A stretch of 64,000 nt of DNA from Chryseobacterium rhizosphaerae (GTDB lineage Bacteria > Bacteroidota > Bacteroidia > Flavobacteriales > Weeksellaceae): contig NZ_QNUF01000026.1 of NCBI RefSeq assembly GCF_003385455.1, forward strand, positions 1 through 64,000. Direction: 5' to 3'. The notes beneath the pieces were generated by a model. That model was not told the DNA's origin. It saw nothing but the letters and a program-made list of their open reading frames with translations, and did no database searches. The translations under genes were made by a program, and so were the position numbers. This document shows, piece by piece, positions 1 to 8,985 of the stretch. Position 1 is the first letter of the stretch. Each line of letters begins with the position of its first letter.

Positions 1-1
1 T

Positions 2-745
2 TTCTTTACTTTATGTGTTTTTATTTTCATTAAAAAAGAAAGTGATTTCTGGATTTATTCTCTGTTACAAAGTGCCGGGTATATAGGAGCAGGTTTGGTA
101 GGACAATATCTGTTAATTAAGAAATATAAACTGAAATTTATTTTTCTACCCTATAAAATAATTGTTAACACGATAAAAACAAATTCATCAATTTTTATCA
201 ATCAGTTTGTACCTACTTTATATAATAATACAAGTACCTTTTTACTTGGGATTTTAGGAACAGCTCAGTTAGTGGGTATTTATCAAGCTATTTTAACAAT
301 TGTAAACCTGATTGTAACCTTGATTGAAATTCTTTCCCGTGTTTTTTTTCCTTTTTTAAACCGCAAAAAAGATGCATTTCAATGGTATAAAAACATGATG
401 TTGATTACCATAAGTGTACTGATAATTGGTGTACTGGCTTTTAATAAAGTGATTTTTTGGTATTTAAATGTGAATTATGATAATGCTTTTTGGATATTAT
501 TGATATTAGCAATAGGATTATTTGGCTATACACTATATAATATTTTTGGGCTTAATTATTTTATTGTACATCGTCAGGATAAGCTAGTCATGAAGAATAC
601 ATTATTTGCTTCTGTTTTAGGGTTTATTCTTGCATATCCGTTGATTCATTTTTATTCTGTATTAGGAGCTGCAATTAATTTATCCCTAGCAAGATGTGTG
701 ATGGGTGGAGGATTATATTATAAATTTTTTAGAACAAAGAAATGA
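2..745 (+). CDS. Polysaccharide flippase, C-terminal part (5' cut by window)
   Basis: This is the C-terminal part of an integral membrane protein of the Wzx/MATE-like polysaccharide export family, which flips lipid-linked sugar repeats across the inner membrane. The frame is open from base 2 with no start in view, so the gene begins before the window. What is visible is a run of hydrophobic segments split by short basic loops, ending in a basic tail. Its stop overlaps the next start by 4 bases (ATGA), so it is the first visible member of the glycan operon. The family is inferred from topology and neighbours. An O-antigen polymerase is less likely, because there is no large periplasmic loop. 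Confidence 0.72.
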   Translation, partial: FFTLCVFIFIKKESDFWIYSLLQSAGYIGAGLVGQYLLIKKYKLKFIFLPYKIIVNTIKTNSSIFINQFVPTLYNNTSTFLLGILGTAQLVGIYQAILTIVNLIVTLIEILSRVFFPFLNRKKDAFQWYKNMMLITISVLIIGVLAFNKVIFWYLNVNYDNAFWILLILAIGLFGYTLYNIFGLNYFIVHRQDKLVMKNTLFASVLGFILAYPLIHFYSVLGAAINLSLARCVMGGGLYYKFFRTKK

Positions 746-1764
746 AGATAGCAATACATCATCGTAAAGGAAGTTTTTCAGATCGATGGATCGAATATTT
801 GGAAGGACGAAATATACCTTATATCATCTTAAATGCTTTTGATAATAATATTATCAGGCAAATAAAAGAGAATAATGTATCCCATTTTATGTGGCATTTT
901 GATCAGAATTATTTTGAAGATATGCTCCATGCAAGAACTTTGTTCAGAGCTATCAGCCAAATAGGGGTGAAAACTTTTCCTAATGAAGATGCTTACTGGC
1001 ATTTTGATGATAAAGTAGCACAGAAGTATCTCCTGGAAGCACTGGGAGTTCCATTAGTAAAATCAGATGTTTTTTATCACAAAAAAGAGGCTGATGAATA
1101 TATAGAAAGCACATCATTTCCTAAAGTCTTTAAACTAAAAGGAGGTGCCGGGTCAATTAATGTAAAACTTATTAAAACAAAAGATCAGGCAAGAAAAATA
1201 GTAAAACAGGCATTTGGCCGTGGGTTTGAAGCCTTTGATTCGTGGACGGTATTTACGGATACTATCGAAAGATTTTGGAGACAGAAAACACTCCATAATT
1301 TTCTTAGAGTTCTAAAATGGGGATTTAAAGGAATTTTTGTAGATAAACAATACAAAGTTTTTCCGAAACAGAGAAACTATGTCTATTTCCAGGAATTCAT
1401 TCCTAATCTGACTTATGATATAAGGCTTATCGTTATCGGCGATAAATGTTATTATTTGAAAAGAAATACCAGAGATAACGATTTTAGGGCTTCAGGCAGT
1501 GGAATACTTGAGTTTGTACCGGGGAATTTTAATATACAGGCAATAAAGATAGCTTTTAAAATTGCGGATCAGCTAAATATGGGATGTGTTGCTTATGATT
1601 TTGTATTTAATACAGATAATGAGCCGCTCATCGTAGAGATCAGCTATGGCTTTCAACCTTATGTATATGACCAGTGTACTGGGTTTTATGATGCCAGTTT
1701 GAATTGGCATGAATCTAAAGTAAATCTGGAAAATGAAATGATTCATAATTTTTTAAAGCAATAA
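742..1764 (+). CDS. ATP-grasp domain protein of glycan cluster
   Basis: This 340-residue protein has an ATP-grasp fold. A Lys-Gly-rich nucleotide loop lies near residues 126-141 (FPKVFKLKGGAGS), and the acidic metal-binding end is near 283-303 (YDFVF...PLIVEIS). ATP-grasp enzymes join a carboxylate to an amine or other nucleophile through an acyl-phosphate. The N-terminal 80 residues look like a pre-ATP-grasp domain. It overlaps the flippase by 4 bases and lies 8 bases before a glycosyltransferase, so it probably decorates the same surface glycan, for example with an amino-acid or peptide group. The substrate cannot be read from the sequence. Confidence 0.72.
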   Translation: MKIAIHHRKGSFSDRWIEYLEGRNIPYIILNAFDNNIIRQIKENNVSHFMWHFDQNYFEDMLHARTLFRAISQIGVKTFPNEDAYWHFDDKVAQKYLLEALGVPLVKSDVFYHKKEADEYIESTSFPKVFKLKGGAGSINVKLIKTKDQARKIVKQAFGRGFEAFDSWTVFTDTIERFWRQKTLHNFLRVLKWGFKGIFVDKQYKVFPKQRNYVYFQEFIPNLTYDIRLIVIGDKCYYLKRNTRDNDFRASGSGILEFVPGNFNIQAIKIAFKIADQLNMGCVAYDFVFNTDNEPLIVEISYGFQPYVYDQCTGFYDASLNWHESKVNLENEMIHNFLKQ

Positions 1765-1772
1765 ATTTTTAG

Positions 1773-2927
1773 ATGAATATATTATTTTTAGAAGCAGTAC
1801 AGTCTCATGGAGGTGCCAGGAAAAGTACACTGGAGTTGGCAGAGCGGTTAACGAAACAAAATCATACTGCCCATATTGTTGACTTTTGGGGGAATTGTGA
1901 AGAATTTGTTGAGGATGCAAAAAGTAGAAATCTGCCTTTGAAAATCCTTAACCAGAGAGATTCTGCTATTATTATACAATCTTCCAAAAATCCTTTGCAA
2001 ATGGTTAAACAATTAACCAGTTTATACTTGGACCAGAAAAAAATGGAAAAAGTATTGAAGGATTATATAAAAAAAAATAACATCAATTATATAGTTGTTA
2101 ATAATTCTAAAACACTTTCTCTGCTAAAAAAAGATGAATCTTATAAAATTATATTTTTTGCAAGAGGATGGTTTAATCTGAATTCGATTCCAAAATTGAA
2201 ACGGATTTTATATCGGAAAAGAGTGGATTATTTCTTTGGCGTTTCACAATCTACAAGACAGTCTGTTTTTGCGGGGAGTTTTGCTCCGTTAAGTAATATT
2301 TTTGTGGTACCAAATGCTATTGATATTGAAAAAATTGAAAATTTTAAAAAAGAAAACCCGGTTGTAAAAACCGGAAAATTAAAAATATTGCACTGTGGAG
2401 GATTTTTAAAAGAGAAAGGCCAGCTTTTAACACTTGAGCTTGCTGAAAAGATGAAAGCTCAGGGAATTGATTTTGAAATTACGATTGTTGGAAGTTTATA
2501 CGATGGAGCAAGTTCTGTAAATTTTTATAACGAAGTCAATGAGCTTATCAAAATAAAAAGTCTTGAAAACGATGTGAAGATCGTTCTTAATAGTAAAAAT
2601 CCTTATCAGTATTTTAATGAAACAGATATGCTAATCCATCCTTCTTATACCGAAGGTTTACCAAGGGTAGTAATGGAAGCTCTGGCATTCAAGAAACCTG
2701 TTATAGCTAATGCTGTAGGTGGAGTTACAGATTTTATACTGAATAATTATACTGGTGTAATCTGTGATTTTAATGTGGTGGATGATTACTTTAATGCAGT
2801 GACCCATTTACATCATAACAGAGCTGAATATGAAAGACTTGCTGAGAATGGATATCAGCTGTTGTTAGCTAATTATACGCCTGAAAAGCAAGTTAATAAA
2901 TTTGAAGATGTTCTAAAAAAATTATAA
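1773..2927 (+). CDS. Family 4 glycosyltransferase (GT-B)
   Basis: This is a 384-residue retaining glycosyltransferase with a GT-B fold. The N-terminal Rossmann half begins MNILFLEAVQSHGGARKS, including the Gly-Gly loop of the acceptor side. The C-terminal half starts near residue 203 (KILHCGGF) and carries the donor-binding EX7E motif, E294 to E302 (TEGLPRVVMEAL). It should add a sugar from a nucleotide donor to the lipid-linked repeat at the cytoplasmic face of the inner membrane. It sits in the + strand glycan operon, 8 bases after the ATP-grasp gene and 3 bases before the next transferase. Donor and linkage are unknown. Confidence 0.86.
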   Translation: MNILFLEAVQSHGGARKSTLELAERLTKQNHTAHIVDFWGNCEEFVEDAKSRNLPLKILNQRDSAIIIQSSKNPLQMVKQLTSLYLDQKKMEKVLKDYIKKNNINYIVVNNSKTLSLLKKDESYKIIFFARGWFNLNSIPKLKRILYRKRVDYFFGVSQSTRQSVFAGSFAPLSNIFVVPNAIDIEKIENFKKENPVVKTGKLKILHCGGFLKEKGQLLTLELAEKMKAQGIDFEITIVGSLYDGASSVNFYNEVNELIKIKSLENDVKIVLNSKNPYQYFNETDMLIHPSYTEGLPRVVMEALAFKKPVIANAVGGVTDFILNNYTGVICDFNVVDDYFNAVTHLHHNRAEYERLAENGYQLLLANYTPEKQVNKFEDVLKKL

Positions 2928-2930
2928 TGT

Positions 2931-3827
2931 ATGAAGACGATTACTGTTTTTACACCAACTTATAATAGAGCTTATCTGTTACCCCAGCTTTATGTCAGCT
3001 TGGTAAGCCAAACCAGTCAGGACTTTGAATGGCTGATTATAGATGATGGGTCGACCGATAATACAAAAGACTTGGTAAATGGTTGGCAAAACGAAGGGAA
3101 AATTATTATCCGGTATATTTATAAAGAAAATGGAGGTATGCATACCGGGCATAATGTAGCTTATGCTCATATCCATACAGAGCTGAATATCTGCATAGAT
3201 TCAGATGACTTTATGCCTGAAAATGCAATAGAATTAATCATAGGGTTTTGGGATAAAAATAAAAGCGAAAAATACGCAGGAATCCTGGGGCTGGATGTTT
3301 ATAAAGATGGAAATGTTGTTTCTAACCGAAACTTTCCTAAAGGAGTGAAATCAGGGAAATATTATCAACTGAAAGGGAAATATGGACTTAAAGGAGATAT
3401 CAAATTCGTTTATCGTACTGATGTTATACGGAAGTATCCTGAGTATCCGGTTTTTGAAAATGAAAGGTTTACCCCACTGGGCTACAAATATCTTTTAATA
3501 GACCAGGATTATGATATGTTGTTTTTTAATGAACCTCTATGTGTTGTAGAATATATGGCAGATGGTTCTACAAAAAATATCATTACACAATACTTTAAAA
3601 ATCCAAATGGTTTTATCCATGAACGAAAAGTTAGAATGAAATATGCTTATACACTGAAAGAAAGATTTATCAATGCTGTGCATTATGTTTCTTCGTGTTT
3701 GACTATAGAAAAGAAAGGAATTATAAAGGAAAGTTCTAATAAAGGTCTAACTGTTATTGCCTTCCCTTTTGGCTTATTATTGAATAAATATCTGAAAAAT
3801 AACTATGACAGGAAGAGACCAATTTAA
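2931..3827 (+). CDS. Family 2 glycosyltransferase (GT-A)
   Basis: This is a 298-residue inverting glycosyltransferase of the GT2 type. The N-terminus has the classic TVFTPTYNRA strand. An Asp-Asp-Gly lies at 38-40, and the DXD-like metal site DSDD is at 90-93. There are no clear membrane spans, so it should act as a cytosolic or peripheral enzyme. The gene overlaps the following acyltransferase by 23 bases, which indicates translational coupling in the glycan operon. Homologues sit in capsule and O-antigen clusters. The sugar is not predictable. Confidence 0.87.
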   Translation: MKTITVFTPTYNRAYLLPQLYVSLVSQTSQDFEWLIIDDGSTDNTKDLVNGWQNEGKIIIRYIYKENGGMHTGHNVAYAHIHTELNICIDSDDFMPENAIELIIGFWDKNKSEKYAGILGLDVYKDGNVVSNRNFPKGVKSGKYYQLKGKYGLKGDIKFVYRTDVIRKYPEYPVFENERFTPLGYKYLLIDQDYDMLFFNEPLCVVEYMADGSTKNIITQYFKNPNGFIHERKVRMKYAYTLKERFINAVHYVSSCLTIEKKGIIKESSNKGLTVIAFPFGLLLNKYLKNNYDRKRPI

Positions 3828-4380
3828 AAAATTTAAGTTGATCATCAATATCCTTGTAGGGGTATTTGGGATCTTGGGCAGGAAAGGGAACTATTTTTTT
3901 CTGTGTATGTTTAGAAATACTAATGGAAGGATAGGTTTGCTCCTGAGATATGTCTTTCTGAAGAATTGCGGACTAGAGGTAGGAGATAACGTATCTGTGC
4001 AGCCAGGTGTGTATTTGTTCAATCTTCATAAAGTAACAATAGGAAATAATGTAAGTATACATCCTATGTGTTATATAGAAGGAGCAGGTGGGATAAAAAT
4101 TGGAGATAATGTCTCTATTGCTCATGCTTCTACATTAATATCAACCAATCACACATGGACTGATACCTCTATTCCAATTAAGTATAATCAGGAAACACTG
4201 AGTCCTGTAATAATAGAAGATGACGTATGGATAGGCTGTGGGGTAAGAGTTTTATCGGGAGTTATGATCGGCAAACGATCAATTGTTGCAGCGGGTGCTG
4301 TAGTCAATAAATCATTTGAACATAATAGTATGCTGGGAGGTATTCCTGCAAAAATGATCAAGAAAATTAATGAAAACTAA
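3805..4380 (+). CDS. Hexapeptide-repeat acyltransferase (WbbJ-like)
   Basis: This 191-residue protein has a left-handed beta-helix made of hexapeptide repeats (for example VTIGNNVSIHP and IKIGDNVSIAH, then IIEDDVWIGCGVRVLSGVMIG). It ends in the GGIPAKMIKK closing segment typical of serine/maltose/colanic-acid O-acetyltransferases. The catalytic His lies in STNHTW. It should transfer an acetyl group from acetyl-CoA to a sugar hydroxyl of the glycan. It overlaps both neighbours (23 bases before, 11 bases after), so it is firmly part of the operon. Confidence 0.87.
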   Translation: MTGRDQFKKFKLIINILVGVFGILGRKGNYFFLCMFRNTNGRIGLLLRYVFLKNCGLEVGDNVSVQPGVYLFNLHKVTIGNNVSIHPMCYIEGAGGIKIGDNVSIAHASTLISTNHTWTDTSIPIKYNQETLSPVIIEDDVWIGCGVRVLSGVMIGKRSIVAAGAVVNKSFEHNSMLGGIPAKMIKKINEN

Positions 4381-5536
4381 ACTGATACGCATAACAACGG
4401 TACCGATTTCTTTAAAGGTTTTATTGAAGGGACAACATCGATTTATGTCAGAATATTTTGACGTAAAAGGAGTTTCGTCGTCCGGAAAGGAACTGGATGA
4501 AGTGAAAAATGATGAAGGAATTGAAGTCATAGCAATTGATATGTCCCGTCAGATCACTCCTATTAAGGATATGAAGTCTTTATGGAGTACTTATAAGCTT
4601 TTAAAAAAGGAAAAACCAAACATTGTTCACACTCATACACCTAAAGCAGGTATAGTAGGGATGTTGGCAGCAAAATTGGCGGGAGTTCCCCACCGTCTAC
4701 ATACTGTGGCTGGTTTGCCCCTGATGGAAGCAACAGGTACGAAACGTAAAGTACTGGACTTTGTAGAAAGATTGACTTATTCCTCTGCAACAATGGTTTA
4801 TCCCAATTCAAAAGGATTATATGAATTTATCTTACAAAATAATTATACAGATCAAGACAAATTAAAAGTAATAGGGAATGGTTCTTCGAACGGAATTGAT
4901 ACCACATTCTTTTCGCCCGAACAAATTAGTGATACGCAGAAAGAGCTTTTAAAAAAGGAATTAAATATAGAGGATACAGATTTTGTATTTGTATTTGTAG
5001 GACGTTTGGTAGGAGACAAGGGAATAAACGAACTGATCACTGCTTTTTCTCAGATAAGTAAAGAAGCAGAACCACCACACCGTTCTAAATTATTATTGGT
5101 GGGCCCACTGGAGCAGGAGCTCGATCCACTGCATCCGGATACTTTAAAAGAAATTGAAAATAATCAGGATATCATATCTGTAGGTTTTCAGAAGGATGTT
5201 CGTCCTTATTTTGCGATCGCTGATGTATTGACATTTCCAAGTTATCGTGAGGGGTTTCCTAATGTAGTGATGCAGGCAGGAGCAATGGAATTGCCAAGTA
5301 TTGTTTCTAACATCAATGGATGTAACGAAATTATTATTGAAGACCAGAATGGAGTCATAGTTCCTGTGAAAAATGATGGCCAACTGAAGGAGGCAATGGA
5401 GAAAATGATATCGGACAAAGATTATTACCAGCACTTAAAAAAGAATGCACGGTCCATGATTCAGTCCCGCTACGAACAATCAGTGGTTTGGAATGCACTA
5501 TTAAATGAATATAAAACTCTAATTGAAAAAAAATAA
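4370..5536 (+). CDS. Family 4 glycosyltransferase (PglA/WcaA-like)
   Basis: This is a 388-residue GT-B retaining glycosyltransferase. The N-terminal half shows the acceptor motif HTHTPKAG at 87-94. The C-terminal half shows FVGRLVGDKG and a donor site SYREGFPNVVMQAGAME, in which the second Glu of EX7E is Gln, a form seen in relatives that act on lipid-PP-bacillosamine-type acceptors. The gene lies directly before a PglC-like phosphoglycosyltransferase, so a plausible role is addition of the second sugar to the lipid-linked primer. That role is inferred from order, not proved. Confidence 0.85.
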   Translation: MKTKLIRITTVPISLKVLLKGQHRFMSEYFDVKGVSSSGKELDEVKNDEGIEVIAIDMSRQITPIKDMKSLWSTYKLLKKEKPNIVHTHTPKAGIVGMLAAKLAGVPHRLHTVAGLPLMEATGTKRKVLDFVERLTYSSATMVYPNSKGLYEFILQNNYTDQDKLKVIGNGSSNGIDTTFFSPEQISDTQKELLKKELNIEDTDFVFVFVGRLVGDKGINELITAFSQISKEAEPPHRSKLLLVGPLEQELDPLHPDTLKEIENNQDIISVGFQKDVRPYFAIADVLTFPSYREGFPNVVMQAGAMELPSIVSNINGCNEIIIEDQNGVIVPVKNDGQLKEAMEKMISDKDYYQHLKKNARSMIQSRYEQSVVWNALLNEYKTLIEKK

Positions 5537-5540
5537 TATC

Positions 5541-6146
5541 ATGTATCAATTTTTTTTAAAAAGGGCTATAGATTTTCTGATTGCATTGATAGGGCTTATT
5601 TTGCTGGCTCCTGTTTTTATTATTGTTATGGTCTTACTGTATTTCGCAAACCAGGGTAACCCCTTTTTTGTACAAACAAGACCAGGTCTGAATGAAAAGA
5701 TGTTCAACATCATTAAGTTTAAGACAATGAATGACAAAAAAGATGAAAAAGGTAATTATCTGCCTGATTCGGAACGTTTAACACCCGTGGGAAGTTTTAT
5801 ACGCCAGACTTCCTTAGATGAGCTTCCACAGCTGATCAATGTATTAAAAGGAGACATGGCATTGATAGGTCCAAGACCTTTGTTGCCACAATATTTGTCT
5901 TTGTATAATGAATCTCAGAAACGCAGACATAATATCCGTCCAGGGATTACAGGATGGGCACAGGTGAATGGGAGAAATGCCATTTCCTGGACCAAAAAAT
6001 TTGAATTAGACATTTGGTATATCGATCATTTGTCATTTGCAACAGATTGCAAAGTGGTTATCCTTACCTTAAAAAAAGTACTAAAAAAAGAAGGGATAAA
6101 TCAGGTAGGACAAGCAACAATAGAAGCCTTTAATGGCAGTAATTAA
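5541..6146 (+). CDS. PglC-like initiating phosphoglycosyltransferase
   Basis: This is a 201-residue bacterial sugar transferase that moves a sugar-1-phosphate from a UDP-sugar to undecaprenyl phosphate and so starts glycan assembly. One re-entrant or spanning hydrophobic helix lies at residues 10-35. The catalytic pair Asp93-Glu94 lies in SLDELPQ, followed by the GDMALIGPRPLLP loop. The size matches small PglC-type enzymes (about 200 residues), not the larger WbaP type. The ATG at 5541, 4 bases after the upstream stop, is preferred over a TTG at 5523 that lies inside the previous gene. The next gene makes acetylated amino-sugars, supporting UDP-diNAcBac or a similar donor. Confidence 0.9.
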   Translation: MYQFFLKRAIDFLIALIGLILLAPVFIIVMVLLYFANQGNPFFVQTRPGLNEKMFNIIKFKTMNDKKDEKGNYLPDSERLTPVGSFIRQTSLDELPQLINVLKGDMALIGPRPLLPQYLSLYNESQKRRHNIRPGITGWAQVNGRNAISWTKKFELDIWYIDHLSFATDCKVVILTLKKVLKKEGINQVGQATIEAFNGSN

Positions 6147-6164
6147 TTTTAAAAAGTAGATAGT

Positions 6165-7940
6165 ATGTATTTATATGGAGCAAGTGGTCATGGCAAAGTA
6201 GTGGCTGAGGTCGCTGAAGAATGTGGTTATAATATAAAAGCTTACATTGATGAAAATCTGTCTAAGCATAAAATACTAAATTACCCTGTTATTCATGAGA
6301 TTCCGCCTTTTGATATAGATGTATTTATTTCTATAGGCAATAATAAACTGCGGAAGAAAATAGTCAGTCAAAATGAACAGTTCAATTACGCTACACTCCT
6401 TCACCCAAAAGCGATAATCTCTAAAAGATTACAGATAGGGGAAGGAACTATTGTAATGCCCGGTGTTACTATAAATGCGGCAACTGATATAGGAAAACAC
6501 TGTATTATCAATACCAATGCTTCCGTTGATCACGACTGTATTATCGAAGATTTTGTTCACATTTCACCTAATGCGGCACTTGCAGGAAATGTAATAGTAG
6601 GGGAAGGAACCCATATAGGAACAGGTGCTAGTGTCATACAAGGAATAAAAATTGGGGAATGGTGTACCATTGGAGCCGGCGCTGTTATTATTAACGATGT
6701 CCCAGCCGGATCTACAGTGGTAGGCAACCCCGGTAAAATTATAAAAAGTAGAAGTTTAAAAATCCAGAACAGTAAAAATATGAAATCAAAAATATGGTTA
6801 TCATCTCCCCATATGGGTGGAAACGAATTAAAGTACGTCAAGGAAGCATTTGATTCAAATTGGGTAGCCCCCTTAGGACCAAATGTTGATGGTTTTGAAC
6901 AAGATTTGGAAATATTCTTGAGTGAAGATGTGAAAATAGCTGCACTTTCTGCAGGAACAGCTGCCCTACATTTGGCATTGATAGAATGTAATGTTAGCCA
7001 TGGAGATGAAGTGATATGTCAGTCTATGACATTTTCTGCCTCTGCCAATCCAATTGTCTACCTGGGAGCAAATCCCGTTTTTATAGATTCTGAAAAAGAT
7101 ACCTGGAACATGTGTCCCGTAGCTTTACAGGAAGCCATAGAAGATAGAATGGCAAAAGGTAAAAAACCTAAGGCTATTATTGTCGTTAATCTGTACGGGA
7201 TGCCGGCAAAAATGGATGAAATATTATCAATAGCTAATAAGTACGATATTCCTTTAATTGAAGACGGTGCCGAATCATTAGGCTCCAAATATAAAGGGAA
7301 AGCTTGTGGTACTTTTGGACGCTTTGGTATTCTCTCATTTAATGGTAACAAAATTATTACAACTTCCGGAGGAGGTGCCTTAGTATGTCACACTGATGAA
7401 GATAAGGAAAAAACAGTCTTTCTTTCCACACAGGCCAGAGATAATGCCCCACATTATCAGCACTCTGAAATTGGATATAATTACAGAATGAGTAATATTA
7501 GTGCAGGAGTTGGAAGAGGGCAAATGGAAGTGTTAGATGACAGGATAGAAGGCCGTAGAAAAATGCATGATTTTTATTGCGAAATTTGTAAAAATATAGA
7601 AGGAGTAAAAGTGTTTTCAGAACCGAATTCCGATTTTTATAGCAATCACTGGCTATCTGTTATTACCATTGACGAAACAAAGACATCAAAGAGCTATGAA
7701 GACCTGCGTCTGGCATTTCTGAGCGAAAATATAGAGTCCCGTCCTATCTGGAAACCAATGCATTTACAGCCTATATTTGAAGATGCACCTTACTATGGTG
7801 GAAAAGTAGCCGAGGATCTGTTCGGAAAGAGTTTATGTCTGCCATCAGGATCTAATTTATCAGAAGATGATAAAAAGAGAATTGCAAAAGTAATGGTAGA
7901 AGTTTTTTCAAATAAAAAAGAATATTCGGTATTATCATAA
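6165..7940 (+). CDS. Fused PglD-like acetyltransferase / PglE-like aminotransferase
   Basis: This is one 591-residue reading frame with two enzymes. Residues 1-195 are a NeuD/PglD-type sugar N-acetyltransferase: a Rossmann-like start (YLYGASGHGK), hexapeptide repeats, and the catalytic base His123 in ASVDHD. Residues 210-591 are a DegT/DnrJ/EryC1 PLP aminotransferase with the sugar-binding SAGTAALHLAL, PLP-binding EDGAESLGS, and Schiff-base Lys396 in SFNGNK. They would act on UDP-4-keto sugars to give UDP-N,N'-diacetylbacillosamine or a similar sugar. The linker is only about 15 residues, and an ATG at 6780 (Met206) sits exactly where a separate aminotransferase would start. The 4,6-dehydratase partner is not in the window. 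It ends the glycan operon. Confidence 0.88.
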   Translation: MYLYGASGHGKVVAEVAEECGYNIKAYIDENLSKHKILNYPVIHEIPPFDIDVFISIGNNKLRKKIVSQNEQFNYATLLHPKAIISKRLQIGEGTIVMPGVTINAATDIGKHCIINTNASVDHDCIIEDFVHISPNAALAGNVIVGEGTHIGTGASVIQGIKIGEWCTIGAGAVIINDVPAGSTVVGNPGKIIKSRSLKIQNSKNMKSKIWLSSPHMGGNELKYVKEAFDSNWVAPLGPNVDGFEQDLEIFLSEDVKIAALSAGTAALHLALIECNVSHGDEVICQSMTFSASANPIVYLGANPVFIDSEKDTWNMCPVALQEAIEDRMAKGKKPKAIIVVNLYGMPAKMDEILSIANKYDIPLIEDGAESLGSKYKGKACGTFGRFGILSFNGNKIITTSGGGALVCHTDEDKEKTVFLSTQARDNAPHYQHSEIGYNYRMSNISAGVGRGQMEVLDDRIEGRRKMHDFYCEICKNIEGVKVFSEPNSDFYSNHWLSVITIDETKTSKSYEDLRLAFLSENIESRPIWKPMHLQPIFEDAPYYGGKVAEDLFGKSLCLPSGSNLSEDDKKRIAKVMVEVFSNKKEYSVLS

Positions 7941-7988
7941 TTCAATCAGCAAATAGTGCTGTTATTTCACCAAATACAATTAAAATAC

Positions 7989-8026
7989 AAAACAACACCA
8001 ATAGTTTTTTGGTGTTGTTTTTTATA
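7989..8026. terminator. Bidirectional intrinsic terminator after glycan operon
   Basis: A perfect 12-bp stem (aaaacaacacca / tggtgttgtttt) with a 9-base loop is followed by T-rich sequence on the + strand. It lies between the stop of the fused Pgl gene and the 3' end of the convergent Crp/Fnr gene, so it can serve both. Confidence 0.85.
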
Positions 8027-8062
8027 ATAGGGAAATTCAATTAAAATAAACCTTGGTACATT

Positions 8063-8680
8063 CTAATAAAGAATTCTACGTCCGTCAAGCTTTATAATTT
8101 CCTCATTGACCATTTTTTTTACGATTCTTATTACTGTTTCCACCCGCAGACCGGTCAGATCAGCAATCTGCTGGCGGGTAAGCTCCACCGGAAAGCAATG
8201 TTGGCAGTCTCCATCATAGTAACTCTTCAGATACTCCATTAAGCCCTGTAAGCGGTGAATAGGATTTTGGGAAGCCATATTCCGAACCATTAAGCTGTTA
8301 TAATATAATCTTTGTGACAGGCACGCATTCATTTCTAAAGAAAGATCAGGATGTTTTTGTAGCATGTCTATGAAATTAGACTTTGGCATTCTAATAATCT
8401 CTACGGCTTCTAAGCTTACCGCATTGGTAGGATAGAGCCTGTCTATAAACAGAAGCGGATCTCCAAAACTTTGATTTTTACCCAGAATATTCTGGATAAA
8501 TTCTTTTCCATCATCATTAAATGTATTCAGCTTTACCTTACCGCTTATCACCTGGAAATAATACAATGAATGTTCTCCTTCTCTGAAAATAAACTCTTTT
8601 GCTTTATATCTTATACTTTCACCACCAAATGAATGAAGAATATTTTCATCAATATTCATACAACTAATCGTTTTTTTCAT
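8063..8680 (-). CDS. Crp/Fnr-family transcriptional regulator
   Basis: This 205-residue regulator has an N-terminal cyclic-nucleotide-binding-like beta barrel (about residues 20-115) and a C-terminal winged helix. The recognition region is near 166-190 (ELTRQQIADLTGLRVETVIR). The barrel lacks an obvious cAMP-type Arg/Ser set, and there are no Fnr-type N-terminal cysteines beyond Cys7, so the signal is unknown. It stands alone, with no tight downstream gene. A paralogue at 17017-17613 shares the LNTF..DGKEF segment and an almost identical recognition helix, so the two may bind similar sites. Confidence 0.88.
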   Translation of the reverse strand: MKKTISCMNIDENILHSFGGESIRYKAKEFIFREGEHSLYYFQVISGKVKLNTFNDDGKEFIQNILGKNQSFGDPLLFIDRLYPTNAVSLEAVEIIRMPKSNFIDMLQKHPDLSLEMNACLSQRLYYNSLMVRNMASQNPIHRLQGLMEYLKSYYDGDCQHCFPVELTRQQIADLTGLRVETVIRIVKKMVNEEIIKLDGRRILY

Positions 8681-8985
8681 AACCCTAATTTATTAATCTT
8701 ATTCTATATTTTATAGTGTAAGTGAGAAAAGCTTTCGAAAAACGAAAGCCCGTATAATTTTCAAAAGGATGAAGTTAGTGTGTTCCTGATAGATATGCAA
8801 CCTGTTTTTTCGGCAGAAATTTATATGGAGCTATGATCAACACCATACGAAATAAAGACACAGGCTATCCTCCTTCTGTATAATTTCAGGATTAGCATAT
8901 AAATGAGTACTGCTCGTAGAGTAGTATAAGAATAAGGTAGTGTATGAGCGGCACGAGCGAGAAGCCCGCGCCAGAGATGCGAAAT
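8681..8985. other. Intergenic spacer with hairpin and GC-rich islet
   Basis: This 305-base gap contains a short perfect hairpin at 8731-8749 (gctttcg / cgaaagc, 5-base loop), about 50 bases upstream of the Crp/Fnr start and possibly an operator. It also holds the degraded coding scrap described separately at 8765-8836, and a GC-rich islet at 8945-8981 that stands out from the AT-rich surroundings. No intact gene was seen. Confidence 0.6.
8765..8836 (+). pseudogene. Possible remnant of an isochorismatase-family hydrolase
   Basis: A 23-codon open stretch reads KDEVSVFLIDMQPVFSAEIY and then stops. The VFLIDMQ..F pattern is the N-terminal catalytic-Asp strand of isochorismatase/nicotinamidase-family hydrolases. 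A shift of frame after the stop gives MINTIRN, which could be the next helix, but nothing longer survives. There is no credible start. The match is short, so this is a weak call of a decayed gene. Confidence 0.33.
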
